In this document: positions 24,013 through 32,415 of the stretch, piece by piece
How positions within the stretch are numbered: position 1 is the first letter of the stretch
Layout: every line of letters begins with the position of its first letter
NCBI GenBank assembly: GCA_905234745.1
Contig: CAJOJD010000028.1
Location: 1 to 36,614, forward strand
Reading direction: 5' to 3'
From: an uncultured Bacteroidaceae bacterium
GTDB lineage: Bacteria > Bacteroidota > Bacteroidia > Bacteroidales > Bacteroidaceae
Length of the DNA: 36,614 bases
Made by a program: the position numbers and the translations under genes
Notes under the pieces: model-generated
What the model was told of the DNA's origin: nothing
What the model saw: only the letters and a program-made list of their open reading frames with translations
The model's database searches: none

Positions 24013-25491
24013 TTAGAAGCCGAAGTCGAAATCTTGGGTTTCTATGACTGTGTCTTGCTCGGGAGCTTTTGCCTCAAGGTGAATTGGGTTGCCCTCGATG
24101 TGTACTGCCTTGACGGGGCAGATGAATTCGCAGCCGCCGCATCCTACGCACAGGTCAGGTGTGGTCTCGGGAATGGTAAGGCCTCCCTCGAACGGAACCA
24201 TATGTATAGCCTGGACGGGACAGTGCTCGGCGCAGGCTCCGCAGCTGGTGCGGTTCACGTTCACCACGCAGATGTTTATGTTGAATACCACGCGGCCCGG
24301 CTGGGTCTTGTGTTTCTGCTCGACGGTTAGGGGCTTTATGGCTCCGGCGGGACATACCTGGCTGCAAAGGTTGCAGTCATAGTTGCAATAACCCTGATCG
24401 AACTTCATGACGGGCTGCATCATGCCTCCCAGACCGTACTCCATACCTGCAGGCTTGAGTACGTGGCTTGGGCACTTGCTTACGCAAAGATGGCAGGCGG
24501 TGCAGTGATTGAGCAGGTTCTTGTGGCTGATTGATCCCGGAGGCGACATAGGTACGCGCGTATCCTTCACGCCTGTTACTTTTGCCTGAAGGGCTGCGGG
24601 GGCAAGCGCTGCAATCACCAGTGTCGACTTAAGGAACTGGCGCTTGGACTCGTCAATGGGTTCATCGGCTTTCTGTCGTTTTACGGGGCCGAAGTAGATG
24701 GCTTTCTGCTTGCAGGCGTCAATGCAGTCAAAGCAATCCACGCAACGCGAGTAGTCAATCTGCTGGTTGGCAGAGTCTATGCAGTATGCCTTGCACTTGC
24801 GCTGGCAGGCCAGACAGTGGTTGCACCTGTCCTTGTCAATACGTATGCGGAGGAGTGAAAATCTTGAGAAAAATCCCAACAAAGTACCAACCGGGCAGAT
24901 GGTGTTGCACCAGGTGCGTCCATGATGATAGGAAAGATGGCCGATAACCAGCAGGGTGAGTACTGCAACCACAAAGGCCGATATGGACTTGAGGGATATC
25001 AGCACCTTGTAGAAACGGTAATTGCCTAACTTCTCAGATATGGCTGCCAGTATGTTGTTGCCAAACAGATAGACGGGACGGAACAGCTCATCGGCCATAC
25101 GTCCGTATGCGCTGTAGGGCTCCACAAGACCTATCAGGAAGGTAAATCCGCACAGCCAGGCGATGATCAGTACAGCCAGGACACCCCAGCGCAGCCAGGG
25201 TTTTTCAGGCTTGAATCCGTACTTTTTCTTTTTGTCAAATTTCTTTGACAACCAATTAAAGAAATCCTGGAATATTCCAAGAGGACAGATAACTGAACAG
25301 TAAAGCCTGCCCAGCAGGAGTGTGGCGGCTATCAGGCATATCAGCGTCACTATGCTGAGTGAGAACAGGGCGGGCCCGAACTGTATCTTCTGCAACAGCG
25401 GGTTGTCAATGATTCCCGCAAAGTCTATGAACCCGAAGGTTAGTATGGCGATGACGACAATGGCCATCGCCGTTCTGATCTTTCTGAGCAT
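24013..25491 (-). CDS. membrane polyferredoxin (NapH/NosR-like) with a second ferredoxin module
   Basis: The protein has 492 residues. The N-terminal half has about four membrane segments and two CxxxCP motifs (C65-x3-C69-P, C195-x3-C199-P) as in NapH/NosR-type electron carriers, then two 4Fe-4S motif groups (C223NHC.ACQRKC, C250VDCFDCIDAC). At 282-304 comes 'SKRQFLKSTLVIAALAPAAL' and AQK-like residues, an internal Tat-signal-like stretch. The C-terminal half has four further cysteine groups (C330TACHLCVSKCP, C369NYDCNLCSQVCP, C417GACAEHCP, C448VGCGGCEFICP). It probably carries electrons through the membrane. It lies 3 bp after the DUF362 gene, so they form a redox pair. The partner reaction is unknown. 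Confidence 0.85.
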   Translation of the reverse strand: MLRKIRTAMAIVVIAILTFGFIDFAGIIDNPLLQKIQFGPALFSLSIVTLICLIAATLLLGRLYCSVICPLGIFQDFFNWLSKKFDKKKKYGFKPEKPWLRWGVLAVLIIAWLCGFTFLIGLVEPYSAYGRMADELFRPVYLFGNNILAAISEKLGNYRFYKVLISLKSISAFVVAVLTLLVIGHLSYHHGRTWCNTICPVGTLLGFFSRFSLLRIRIDKDRCNHCLACQRKCKAYCIDSANQQIDYSRCVDCFDCIDACKQKAIYFGPVKRQKADEPIDESKRQFLKSTLVIAALAPAALQAKVTGVKDTRVPMSPPGSISHKNLLNHCTACHLCVSKCPSHVLKPAGMEYGLGGMMQPVMKFDQGYCNYDCNLCSQVCPAGAIKPLTVEQKHKTQPGRVVFNINICVVNVNRTSCGACAEHCPVQAIHMVPFEGGLTIPETTPDLCVGCGGCEFICPVKAVHIEGNPIHLEAKAPEQDTVIETQDFDFGF

Positions 25492-25494
25492 TGT

Positions 25495-26442
25495 TCAGAG
25501 TCTTACTCTCTTGACGTTGATTGACTCCAGGTCCATTGTTCCCAATCCCAGTTTCTGGCCGTCCGGAATATGCTCGATATCCTCAAACTTTATGCTCTTG
25601 TTGATACCTGTAAAGAACTTGCCGGCGGCGGTATCGACTGCTACGATATCAGGTGATGCGAACAATGCCTTGGTGAGCACTACGTCACTTGCGCTGCGTC
25701 CCTGCGGGCCGTTGGTGGCAACGGTGCGGTAAGCGTCAACTATATGGAGTACTGCAGGCTTGTAGGTGCAGATATCAGCAATGCACTGGTGCAGACCGCG
25801 TGAATGGAATGTGCGGCGGTCCCAAACAATGCCCATGTGGTTCTTCATGGCGCAGGTCATAAGAGCACCGCCATGATTCTTAAGTACGGGAACATTGATC
25901 CATTTGTCACACTCTATGATGGCTTTGTGCACCTGAGCGTTCTTGAGTGATACGCCCTTGGGTATATCGACTCTTTCATATGATGACTGCTCGTGGGCAT
26001 ATACCATGGTGGCGCCGGCTTTCTTTACGGCAGCCTCGATGCCGCTGTGGTCATAGCAGCGGGTCCAGTTGTCACAGGTGTGGTCAAAGACCTTTATTTC
26101 GGCCGCACCGGCATCCTGACACATCTTTATGAGTGCAACTATCAGGTCCGGGTTGGTGTTTCCGGCAAGTTCGGGGGTACGGTCCCAGCCTATGTTGGGC
26201 TTGATTACAATCTTGTCTCCTTTCTTGATGAAACGGCTTATGCCGCCCAGTTCTTTCATGGCAGCCTCAAGCATAGCTGCAGGTTCGCCGTTCATTACAG
26301 CTGCCAGATCGGCGTTATCGGCTGCGGGGGCAGCTCCGGTTGACGGTACGGTCGATGCCATTACGTCCATCATGCCACTGCTTTTTACGGTCACTAATGC
26401 TCCGGCTGCGGCCAGAGTCTTAAGGAAATCCCTTCTATCCAT
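25495..26442 (-). CDS. DUF362 protein with twin-arginine signal
   Basis: The protein has 315 residues. 'MDRRDFLKTLAAAGALV' is a good twin-arginine (Tat) signal, implying export in folded, possibly cofactor-loaded, form. The body matches DUF362: 'KIVIKPNIGWDRTPELAGNTNPDLIVALI' (about 77-105, split), 'VFDHTCDNWTRCYDHSGI', 'WINVPVLKNHGGALMTCAMKNHMGIVWDRRTFHSRGLHQCI' (two stretches around 180-220) and 'ASPDIVAVDTAAGKF'. Some DUF362 relatives are fused to ferredoxin domains; here the ferredoxin part is the adjacent gene. The reaction is not known to me. It is the first gene of the pair and is divergent from purH. Confidence 0.85.
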   Translation of the reverse strand: MDRRDFLKTLAAAGALVTVKSSGMMDVMASTVPSTGAAPAADNADLAAVMNGEPAAMLEAAMKELGGISRFIKKGDKIVIKPNIGWDRTPELAGNTNPDLIVALIKMCQDAGAAEIKVFDHTCDNWTRCYDHSGIEAAVKKAGATMVYAHEQSSYERVDIPKGVSLKNAQVHKAIIECDKWINVPVLKNHGGALMTCAMKNHMGIVWDRRTFHSRGLHQCIADICTYKPAVLHIVDAYRTVATNGPQGRSASDVVLTKALFASPDIVAVDTAAGKFFTGINKSIKFEDIEHIPDGQKLGLGTMDLESINVKRVRL

Positions 26443-26557
26443 ATTGGTCTTGTTTGATATTATCGGTTAGCAATATAACTGCCGCTAAGGTATGCATTTT
26501 GTTCCAATTTCCGGCCTGTTTTAATTTTATTATATATTTTATCTGCTATTTGCAGTA

Positions 26558-26577
26558 CCTACTATTGGAATAGTAGG
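26558..26577. promoter_or_regulatory. 20-bp perfect palindrome over the purH promoter, possible operator
   Basis: CCTACTATT-GG-AATAGTAGG is perfectly symmetric and covers the -33 box of the purH promoter in the divergent region between DUF362 and purH. It lacks a T-run and does not follow a gene end, so an operator is more likely than a terminator. Confidence 0.55.
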
Positions 26578-26595
26578 CGGAAATTGTTAATTTCG
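26565..26595 (+). promoter_or_regulatory. promoter for purH
   Basis: TTG at 26565-26567 and TAATTTCG at 26588-26595 are 20 bp apart, the TAnnTTYG form of the Bacteroides consensus, 41 bp before the ATG at 26637. Confidence 0.6.
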
Positions 26596-26636
26596 CGCAA
26601 ATTATCATTCAAACCCGGAATTCAAACTAAAAACAT

Positions 26637-28163
26637 ATGTCCGAAACCAAAAGAATTTCATCAGCTCTGATATCGGTCTTCCATAAGGACGGCCTTGACG
26701 AGATCATCAGCAAGCTTCATCAGGAGGGTGTCAAACTAATTTCAACAGGCGGTACCCAGCGCTTTATCGAGTCGCTCGGAGTACCCTGCCAGGCAGTAGA
26801 GGAACTTACAGGTTATCCCTCAATCCTGGGTGGCCGCGTAAAGACCCTGCATCCCAAAGTGTTCGGCGGCATTCTGGCCCGTCGCGAGGAGGAGAATGAC
26901 ATGGCTCAGATGGCCAGTTATGATATCCCTGAGATAGATCTTGTCATTGTTGACCTTTATCCCTTTGAGGACACCGTAAAGTCAGGTGCTGAGGATGCCG
27001 ATATAATTGAGAAGATTGACATAGGCGGTATCTCACTTATCCGTGCAGGTGCCAAGAACTTCAAGGATGCCGTAATCGTAGCCAGCAAGGACCAGTACAA
27101 GCCCCTGCTTGACATACTGAACGAGCGCGGTGCCGAGACTACCCTTGAGGAGCGCCGCTGGTTCGCCAAGGAGGCATTCGCCGTATCTTCATACTATGAC
27201 AGCTGCATCTACAACTGGTTTGCCGGCAATGATGAGGATGACCATTTCCGTCTTGCTCTGGACGGTCACAAGGCAATGCGCTATGGTGAGAACCCTCACC
27301 AGAACGGTGTGTTTCATGGCGACTTGGATGCCATGTTTGACCAGGTTCACGGTAAGGAGATATCTTACAACAACCTGCTTGACATAAACGCAGCCGTTGA
27401 CCTGATTGATGAGTTCAACGAGACTACATTCGCAATACTCAAGCACAACAACGCATGCGGCGTTGCTTCACGCCCCACACTGCTTGAGGCCTGGAAGGAT
27501 GCACTGGCAGGTGATCCCGTATCGGCATTCGGCGGAGTGCTGGTAGCAAACGCTCCCATTGACAAGGCAACAGCCGAGGAGATCAACAAGATATTCTTTG
27601 AGGTTATCATAGCTCCCGATTATGACTTTGACGCCCTGGAGATCCTGGGTCAGAAGAAGAACCGCATAATCCTGGTTCGCAAGGACCAGAAGCTGCCCGT
27701 CAAGCTGGTACGCTCAGCCTTGAACGGCGTGCTGGTTCAGGACAAGGATACCAAGATTGAGACTCCCGATGAGCTCAAGCTGGTAACCTCACGCAAGCCC
27801 AGTGATGACGAGATAGAGGATATGCTCTTTGCCAACAAGATCGTAAAGAACAGCAAGAGCAACTCGATAGTATTTGCACGCGGCAAGCAGTTGCTGGCAA
27901 GCGGCGTAGGTCAGACTTCACGTGTGGATGCCCTGAAGCAGGCAGTAGAAAAGGCACACGGATTCGGATTTACACTGGAGGGTGCAGCTATGGCAAGTGA
28001 CGCATTCTTCCCGTTCCCCGACTGTGTGGAGCTGGCCGATAAGGCAGGCGTCAAGAACGTTATTCATCCGGGAGGTTCCGTACGTGACCAGGAGTCAATA
28101 GACTACTGCGAGCAGCATGACATGACAATGGTCATGACCGGATTCCGTCATTTCAAACATTGA
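26637..28163 (+). CDS. purH: bifunctional AICAR formyltransferase / IMP cyclohydrolase
   Basis: The protein has 508 residues, the usual PurH length, and performs the last two steps of IMP synthesis. The N-terminal cyclohydrolase (MGS-like) domain shows 'ALISVFHKDGL', 'LISTGGTQRFIE', 'GGRVKTLHPKVFGGIL' and 'IDIGGISLIRAGAKNF'. The C-terminal transformylase shows 'MRYGENPHQNGVF', 'LKHNNACGVA', 'DPVSAFGGVLVAN' and 'ASDAFFPFPD'. It starts a run of six genes on the same strand; mreB begins 26 bp later. Confidence 0.97.
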   Translation: MSETKRISSALISVFHKDGLDEIISKLHQEGVKLISTGGTQRFIESLGVPCQAVEELTGYPSILGGRVKTLHPKVFGGILARREEENDMAQMASYDIPEIDLVIVDLYPFEDTVKSGAEDADIIEKIDIGGISLIRAGAKNFKDAVIVASKDQYKPLLDILNERGAETTLEERRWFAKEAFAVSSYYDSCIYNWFAGNDEDDHFRLALDGHKAMRYGENPHQNGVFHGDLDAMFDQVHGKEISYNNLLDINAAVDLIDEFNETTFAILKHNNACGVASRPTLLEAWKDALAGDPVSAFGGVLVANAPIDKATAEEINKIFFEVIIAPDYDFDALEILGQKKNRIILVRKDQKLPVKLVRSALNGVLVQDKDTKIETPDELKLVTSRKPSDDEIEDMLFANKIVKNSKSNSIVFARGKQLLASGVGQTSRVDALKQAVEKAHGFGFTLEGAAMASDAFFPFPDCVELADKAGVKNVIHPGGSVRDQESIDYCEQHDMTMVMTGFRHFKH

Positions 28164-28189
28164 TTTACTAACGTATAACAGATATTAAA

Positions 28190-29212
28190 GTGGGACTGTT
28201 TTCATTAACGCAAGAGTTGTCGATGGACCTTGGCACCGCCAATACCATCATAATGCACAACGATAAAATTGTAGTTAACGAGCCTTCGATCGTTGCCCTT
28301 GACAACCGCACCGACAAGATGGTTGCAGTGGGTAACCAGGCCAAGATGATGTATGAGAAAACCAACAAGGACATCCGCGTGGTCCGTCCTTTGAGAAACG
28401 GTGTGATTGCCGACTTCGATGCCTGCGAGCAGATGATGCGCGGTCTTATCGGTATGGTTGATACCGGTCGCCGTCTTTTCTCACCTTCACTCAAGATGGT
28501 AATAGGCGTTCCTTCGGGCAGTACCGAGGTTGAGCTGCGTGCCGTACGTGACAGTGCCGAGCATGCAGGCGGACGCGAGGTATATATGCTCTTTGAGCCG
28601 ATGGCTGCCGCTATAGGTATCGGAATTGACGTGCTTGCTCCCGAGGGCAACATGATTGTCGATATAGGCGGCGGTACAACCGAGATTGCCGTAATTTCAC
28701 TTGGAGGTCTGGTATCCAACAACTCCGTAAAGGTGGCCGGTGATGACTTCACCGCCGATATCCAGGAGTACATGGGTCGTCAGCACAACGTGAAGGTATC
28801 GGAGCGTATGGCCGAGCGCATCAAGATAAGCGTTGGTGCCGCTCTTACCGAGCTTGGTGACGAGGCTCCCGAGGATTACATAGTAAACGGTCCTAACAAG
28901 ATCACCGCTCTGCCCATGTCAATCCCCGTATGCTATCAGGAGATCGCTCACTGCCTGGACCGCTCAATCGCCAAGATTGAATCGGCCGTACTGAACGCTC
29001 TTGAGAACACACCTCCTGAACTGTATGCCGATATCCTCAAGAACGGTATATATCTGTCAGGTGGCGGTTCCATGCTGCGCGGCATCAGCAAGCGTCTGGC
29101 CGATAAGATAGGTATTGAGTTCCATGTGGCCGATGAGCCTCTGCTGAGCGTAGCCAAGGGTACAGGCGTAGCTCTTAAGAATGTAGACCGTTTCTCATTC
29201 CTGATGAGATAA
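28190..29212 (+). CDS. mreB: rod-shape-determining actin homologue MreB
   Basis: The protein has 340 residues from a GTG start at 28190. It is an actin-fold ATPase that polymerises under the membrane and guides the elongasome. Phosphate 1 'MDLGTANTII' (12-21), 'VPSGSTEVELRAVRDSAEHAGGR' (split, about 105-127), 'EPMAAAIGIGI' and phosphate 2 'IVDIGGGTTEIAVIS' are present, with 'LSGGGSMLRGI' near the C-terminus. No in-frame ATG lies close upstream; GTG fits the conserved N-terminus 'MGLFSLTQELSMDLGTA'. Confidence 0.97.
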   Translation: MGLFSLTQELSMDLGTANTIIMHNDKIVVNEPSIVALDNRTDKMVAVGNQAKMMYEKTNKDIRVVRPLRNGVIADFDACEQMMRGLIGMVDTGRRLFSPSLKMVIGVPSGSTEVELRAVRDSAEHAGGREVYMLFEPMAAAIGIGIDVLAPEGNMIVDIGGGTTEIAVISLGGLVSNNSVKVAGDDFTADIQEYMGRQHNVKVSERMAERIKISVGAALTELGDEAPEDYIVNGPNKITALPMSIPVCYQEIAHCLDRSIAKIESAVLNALENTPPELYADILKNGIYLSGGGSMLRGISKRLADKIGIEFHVADEPLLSVAKGTGVALKNVDRFSFLMR

Positions 29213-29227
29213 CAGAACAGGACAGCC

Positions 29228-30040
29228 GTGCGTTCACTGCTTGATTTCTTAGTAAGGCACAGCTACGTTTTCCTGTTCATACTGTTGGAGATTCTGTCGC
29301 TGGTGCTTCTGTTCGGTTTCAATGACCGGCAGAAGGAGGCGTTCATGACCTCGGCCAACTCTTTGTCCGGCACACTCCTGGAGTGGAGTTCGAGTGTTGA
29401 CCAGTTTTTCTCTCTGAGAAAGGAGAATGCACGTCTTGTGCAGGAGAACACCCAGCTCCGCGACATGCTTTATGAACTCTCAGACAGCCAGTATGTGGAT
29501 ATTCAGAGGACGTTGTCATCGGCCGATATAGTAGCGGCACGCGTAGTGAATAACACCATACGCAAAGATGACAATTACGTAACCATTAACAAAGGCAGTC
29601 TGGACGGACTCAGCCCGGGTATGGGTGTTTACAACCCGGACGGCGTCGTGGGAGTAGTCATGGTCACAGGCAAGCGTTACTCGGTAGTCCTGCCGGTCTT
29701 AAACGGCAATTCAAGTATCAGTTGCAAGAAAAAGGGAACTGACAGTTTCGGTTTCCTGGAGTGGGCCGGGGGTGATCCCTATGTGGCCCAGCTCAAGGAT
29801 ATGCCTTACCATTCAGCAGTGGAGATAGGTGATACCATCGTAACCACCGGTTTTTCATCGGTCTTTCCCGAGAATGTTCCTGTTGGAACGGTGGCCGGGG
29901 TTGAGCGCTCCAAGAACGGCTATACCCTTAAGATTCAGGTCAATCTGGCTTGTGATTTGTCCAACCTGGGTTGGGTATATGTCCATACCCGTACCGCCGA
30001 TGATGAGATAGAGGAACTTTACAAACAGATACCGGACTAG
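29228..30040 (+). CDS. mreC: rod-shape-determining protein MreC
   Basis: The protein has 270 residues from a GTG start. It has one N-terminal membrane helix (about 14-31), a coiled-coil region (about 55-80, 'SLRKENARLVQENTQLRDML') and the MreC beta domain with 'INKGSLDGLSPGMGVYNPDGVVG' split near 118-142. It bridges MreB/MreD and PBP2 in the periplasm. It follows mreB after 15 bp and precedes mreD by 4 bp. Confidence 0.94.
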   Translation: MRSLLDFLVRHSYVFLFILLEILSLVLLFGFNDRQKEAFMTSANSLSGTLLEWSSSVDQFFSLRKENARLVQENTQLRDMLYELSDSQYVDIQRTLSSADIVAARVVNNTIRKDDNYVTINKGSLDGLSPGMGVYNPDGVVGVVMVTGKRYSVVLPVLNGNSSISCKKKGTDSFGFLEWAGGDPYVAQLKDMPYHSAVEIGDTIVTTGFSSVFPENVPVGTVAGVERSKNGYTLKIQVNLACDLSNLGWVYVHTRTADDEIEELYKQIPD

Positions 30041-30044
30041 GGTT

Positions 30045-30563
30045 ATGGATAAGAGGTCATTCATGTTCAGGCTGCTTTCGCTGATAGGATTGGTACTGCT
30101 TCAGGTGCTTATCCTTAACCGCATCTGCCTGTTCGGATACGTAACTCCGCTGTTTTATATCTGGATGATAATCAGGTTTGACAGTGCAATGAAACGTTCC
30201 TCCATATTGCTGTGGGCGTTTTTCCTTGGACTTATTATAGATATGTTCTCAGGCACACCGGGACTGAATGCTGCATCGGCTACCCTGTTGGCCATGTTCC
30301 AACCCGGCATAGTGAAACTGTTTGTGCCTCTGGACCGTCATGACGTGCTGGTGCCATGCTCGGCAACCATGGGCGGCAGACATTTTGCAGGTTATCTGCT
30401 GCTTATGACCGTCCTGCATCACACAGTCTATTTTATATTGCGGAGCATTCCTCTGGGTGATTGGCCGATGCTCGTGCTGAAGGTAGTGTTCAGCGCACTT
30501 CTCACATTCGTTTTCATGCTCGTGACGGAGCACGTCTCGGGTGGTTCGGGAATAAAACGCTGA
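30045..30563 (+). CDS. mreD: rod-shape-determining protein MreD
   Basis: The protein has 172 residues with about five membrane segments, including 'LIGLVLLQVLILNRICLFG', 'LLWAFFLGLIIDMFSGTPG' and 'LVLKVVFSALLTFVFMLV'. The 'GLIIDMFSGTPGLNAAS' region is the best-conserved MreD stretch. It belongs to the elongasome and is placed as expected between mreC and mrdA. Confidence 0.9.
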   Translation: MDKRSFMFRLLSLIGLVLLQVLILNRICLFGYVTPLFYIWMIIRFDSAMKRSSILLWAFFLGLIIDMFSGTPGLNAASATLLAMFQPGIVKLFVPLDRHDVLVPCSATMGGRHFAGYLLLMTVLHHTVYFILRSIPLGDWPMLVLKVVFSALLTFVFMLVTEHVSGGSGIKR

Positions 30564-30570
30564 CATAACT

Positions 30571-32415
30571 GTGAAGAACCACAGGTTTGACAACAGGAAA
30601 TTCGTCATCGGCCTTATGGTCGTGTGCGTTGTGATTGTCTATGTGATACGCCTTATCCAGATTCAACTTATTGACACCCGTTACCGTAATTCGGCCGATA
30701 ACAACGCACTCTATTACCGTACGGTCTATCCCACACGCGGTGTGATTTATGACCGTCAGGGCCGTATGATTGTAAGCAACCAACCGTCGTTTGACGTGAC
30801 GGTGGTAATGCGTAACATCCGTAATCTGGACACTTTGGCTTTCTGCCGGTCACTTGATATAACCCAAGAGTATTTTGACAGCCGGATGGACGATATCCGT
30901 AACCGCCGTAAGAATCCCGGCTACTCCCCTTATACCGAGCAGGTGTTCATGGCACAGCTCTCATTCGAGGAGATATCGGAGTTCCGTGAGAAACTGTACC
31001 GTTTTGACGGGTTCGGCATAACACAGCGCCAGCAGCGCAAATACAGTTATGAGGCTGCCGCCCACCTGCTGGGCGATCTTGGCGAGGTTTCCAAGACAGA
31101 GATTGAGGATGATAACTGGTATGTCCAGGGCGATGTGATAGGCAAGCAGGGAGTAGAGAAATACTACGAGTCCCAACTGCGCGGACAGAAGGGAACCGAG
31201 GTGCTGCTCAAAGATGCCTACGGACGTATCCAGGGCAGTTATTATGACGGTGAGTATGACAAGGAGGCCATACCCGGCCGTAACCTGACATTAGGCCTTG
31301 ACATAGATCTGCAGATGCTTGGTGAGAAACTCATGCAGAACAAGATTGGCAGCATTGTGGCCATCGAACCCAAGACCGGTGAGATTCTGTGCATGGTTTC
31401 TGCCCCGTCGTTCAACCCGTCGGAACTTTCGGGCCGTCATCGCGGTGAGCACTATCAGGAGTTACAGGCCAGACCCGACAAACCTCTGCTCAACCGCCCC
31501 ATCCAGGGAACCTATCCTCCCGGCTCAACATTCAAGACATCGCAGGCGCTGACTCTGCTGCAGGAGGGTATCATTGATACCAGAACCAAATATCCCTGTA
31601 ATGACGGATTCTCTTTCCGCGGCCTCAGGGTGGGCTGTCACTCGCATTCGTCGCCGCTTGATTTGAATTTTGCCATAGCCACATCGTGCAATAGCTATTT
31701 CTGCTGGGGTTACTATTATATGATTGGTGCAGCTAAATACGGTACGCCACAGAAAGCCCTGACTGTCTGGAAAGACTATATGGTCGAGATGGGGTTCGGC
31801 TACACTCTGGGAGTTGACCTGCCCAGCGAGGCCCGCGGCATGATACCCAACTCGGACTATTATGACCGCCATTACAACCGCTCCTGGAACGGACTCACTA
31901 CCATAAGTAATGCAATCGGCCAGGGTGAGGTAACCCTTACTCCGCTTCAGATTGCCAACCTGGGTGCCACCATCGCCAACCGCGGTTATTACATAACTCC
32001 CCATGTGGTCAAGACAGTTGACGGCGAGCAGCAGGATACCGCCTATACCAAACTCCATTACGTGAGCGTTGACAAGGAGAACTATGACATTGTGGTGGAG
32101 GGTATGCGCCAGTCGGTCATTGACGGTACTTGCCGATCGGCCAATAACCGTAATTATGCTGTTTGCGGCAAGACCGGAACAGCGCAGAACCGCGGTATAG
32201 ACCACTCGGTGTTTATGGGATTCGCTCCCATGGATGATCCGCAGATTGCCATTGCGGTTTATGTCGAGAACGGCGGATTCGGTGCGGTTTACGGTGTGCC
32301 TATCGGCGCCCTGATGATGGAGCAGTATATCATGGGTGGGCTTTCAGAGGCCAGCCAGCGTAAGGTTGAGGATTATTCAAGTCGTGTGATTGATTATGGA
32401 GAGGAGGAACGTTGA
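30571..32415 (+). CDS. mrdA: penicillin-binding protein 2 (elongation transpeptidase)
   Basis: The protein has 614 residues from a GTG start. It has a short cytoplasmic tail, one membrane helix (11-28), a PBP dimerisation domain starting at 'YPTRGVIYDRQGRMIVSNQP' (53-72) and a transpeptidase domain with the three active-site motifs: S319-T-F-K322, S372-C-N374 and K534-T-G-T537. It cross-links lateral-wall peptidoglycan together with RodA. Its 3' end overlaps rodA by 26 bp. Confidence 0.96.
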   Translation: MKNHRFDNRKFVIGLMVVCVVIVYVIRLIQIQLIDTRYRNSADNNALYYRTVYPTRGVIYDRQGRMIVSNQPSFDVTVVMRNIRNLDTLAFCRSLDITQEYFDSRMDDIRNRRKNPGYSPYTEQVFMAQLSFEEISEFREKLYRFDGFGITQRQQRKYSYEAAAHLLGDLGEVSKTEIEDDNWYVQGDVIGKQGVEKYYESQLRGQKGTEVLLKDAYGRIQGSYYDGEYDKEAIPGRNLTLGLDIDLQMLGEKLMQNKIGSIVAIEPKTGEILCMVSAPSFNPSELSGRHRGEHYQELQARPDKPLLNRPIQGTYPPGSTFKTSQALTLLQEGIIDTRTKYPCNDGFSFRGLRVGCHSHSSPLDLNFAIATSCNSYFCWGYYYMIGAAKYGTPQKALTVWKDYMVEMGFGYTLGVDLPSEARGMIPNSDYYDRHYNRSWNGLTTISNAIGQGEVTLTPLQIANLGATIANRGYYITPHVVKTVDGEQQDTAYTKLHYVSVDKENYDIVVEGMRQSVIDGTCRSANNRNYAVCGKTGTAQNRGIDHSVFMGFAPMDDPQIAIAVYVENGGFGAVYGVPIGALMMEQYIMGGLSEASQRKVEDYSSRVIDYGEEER

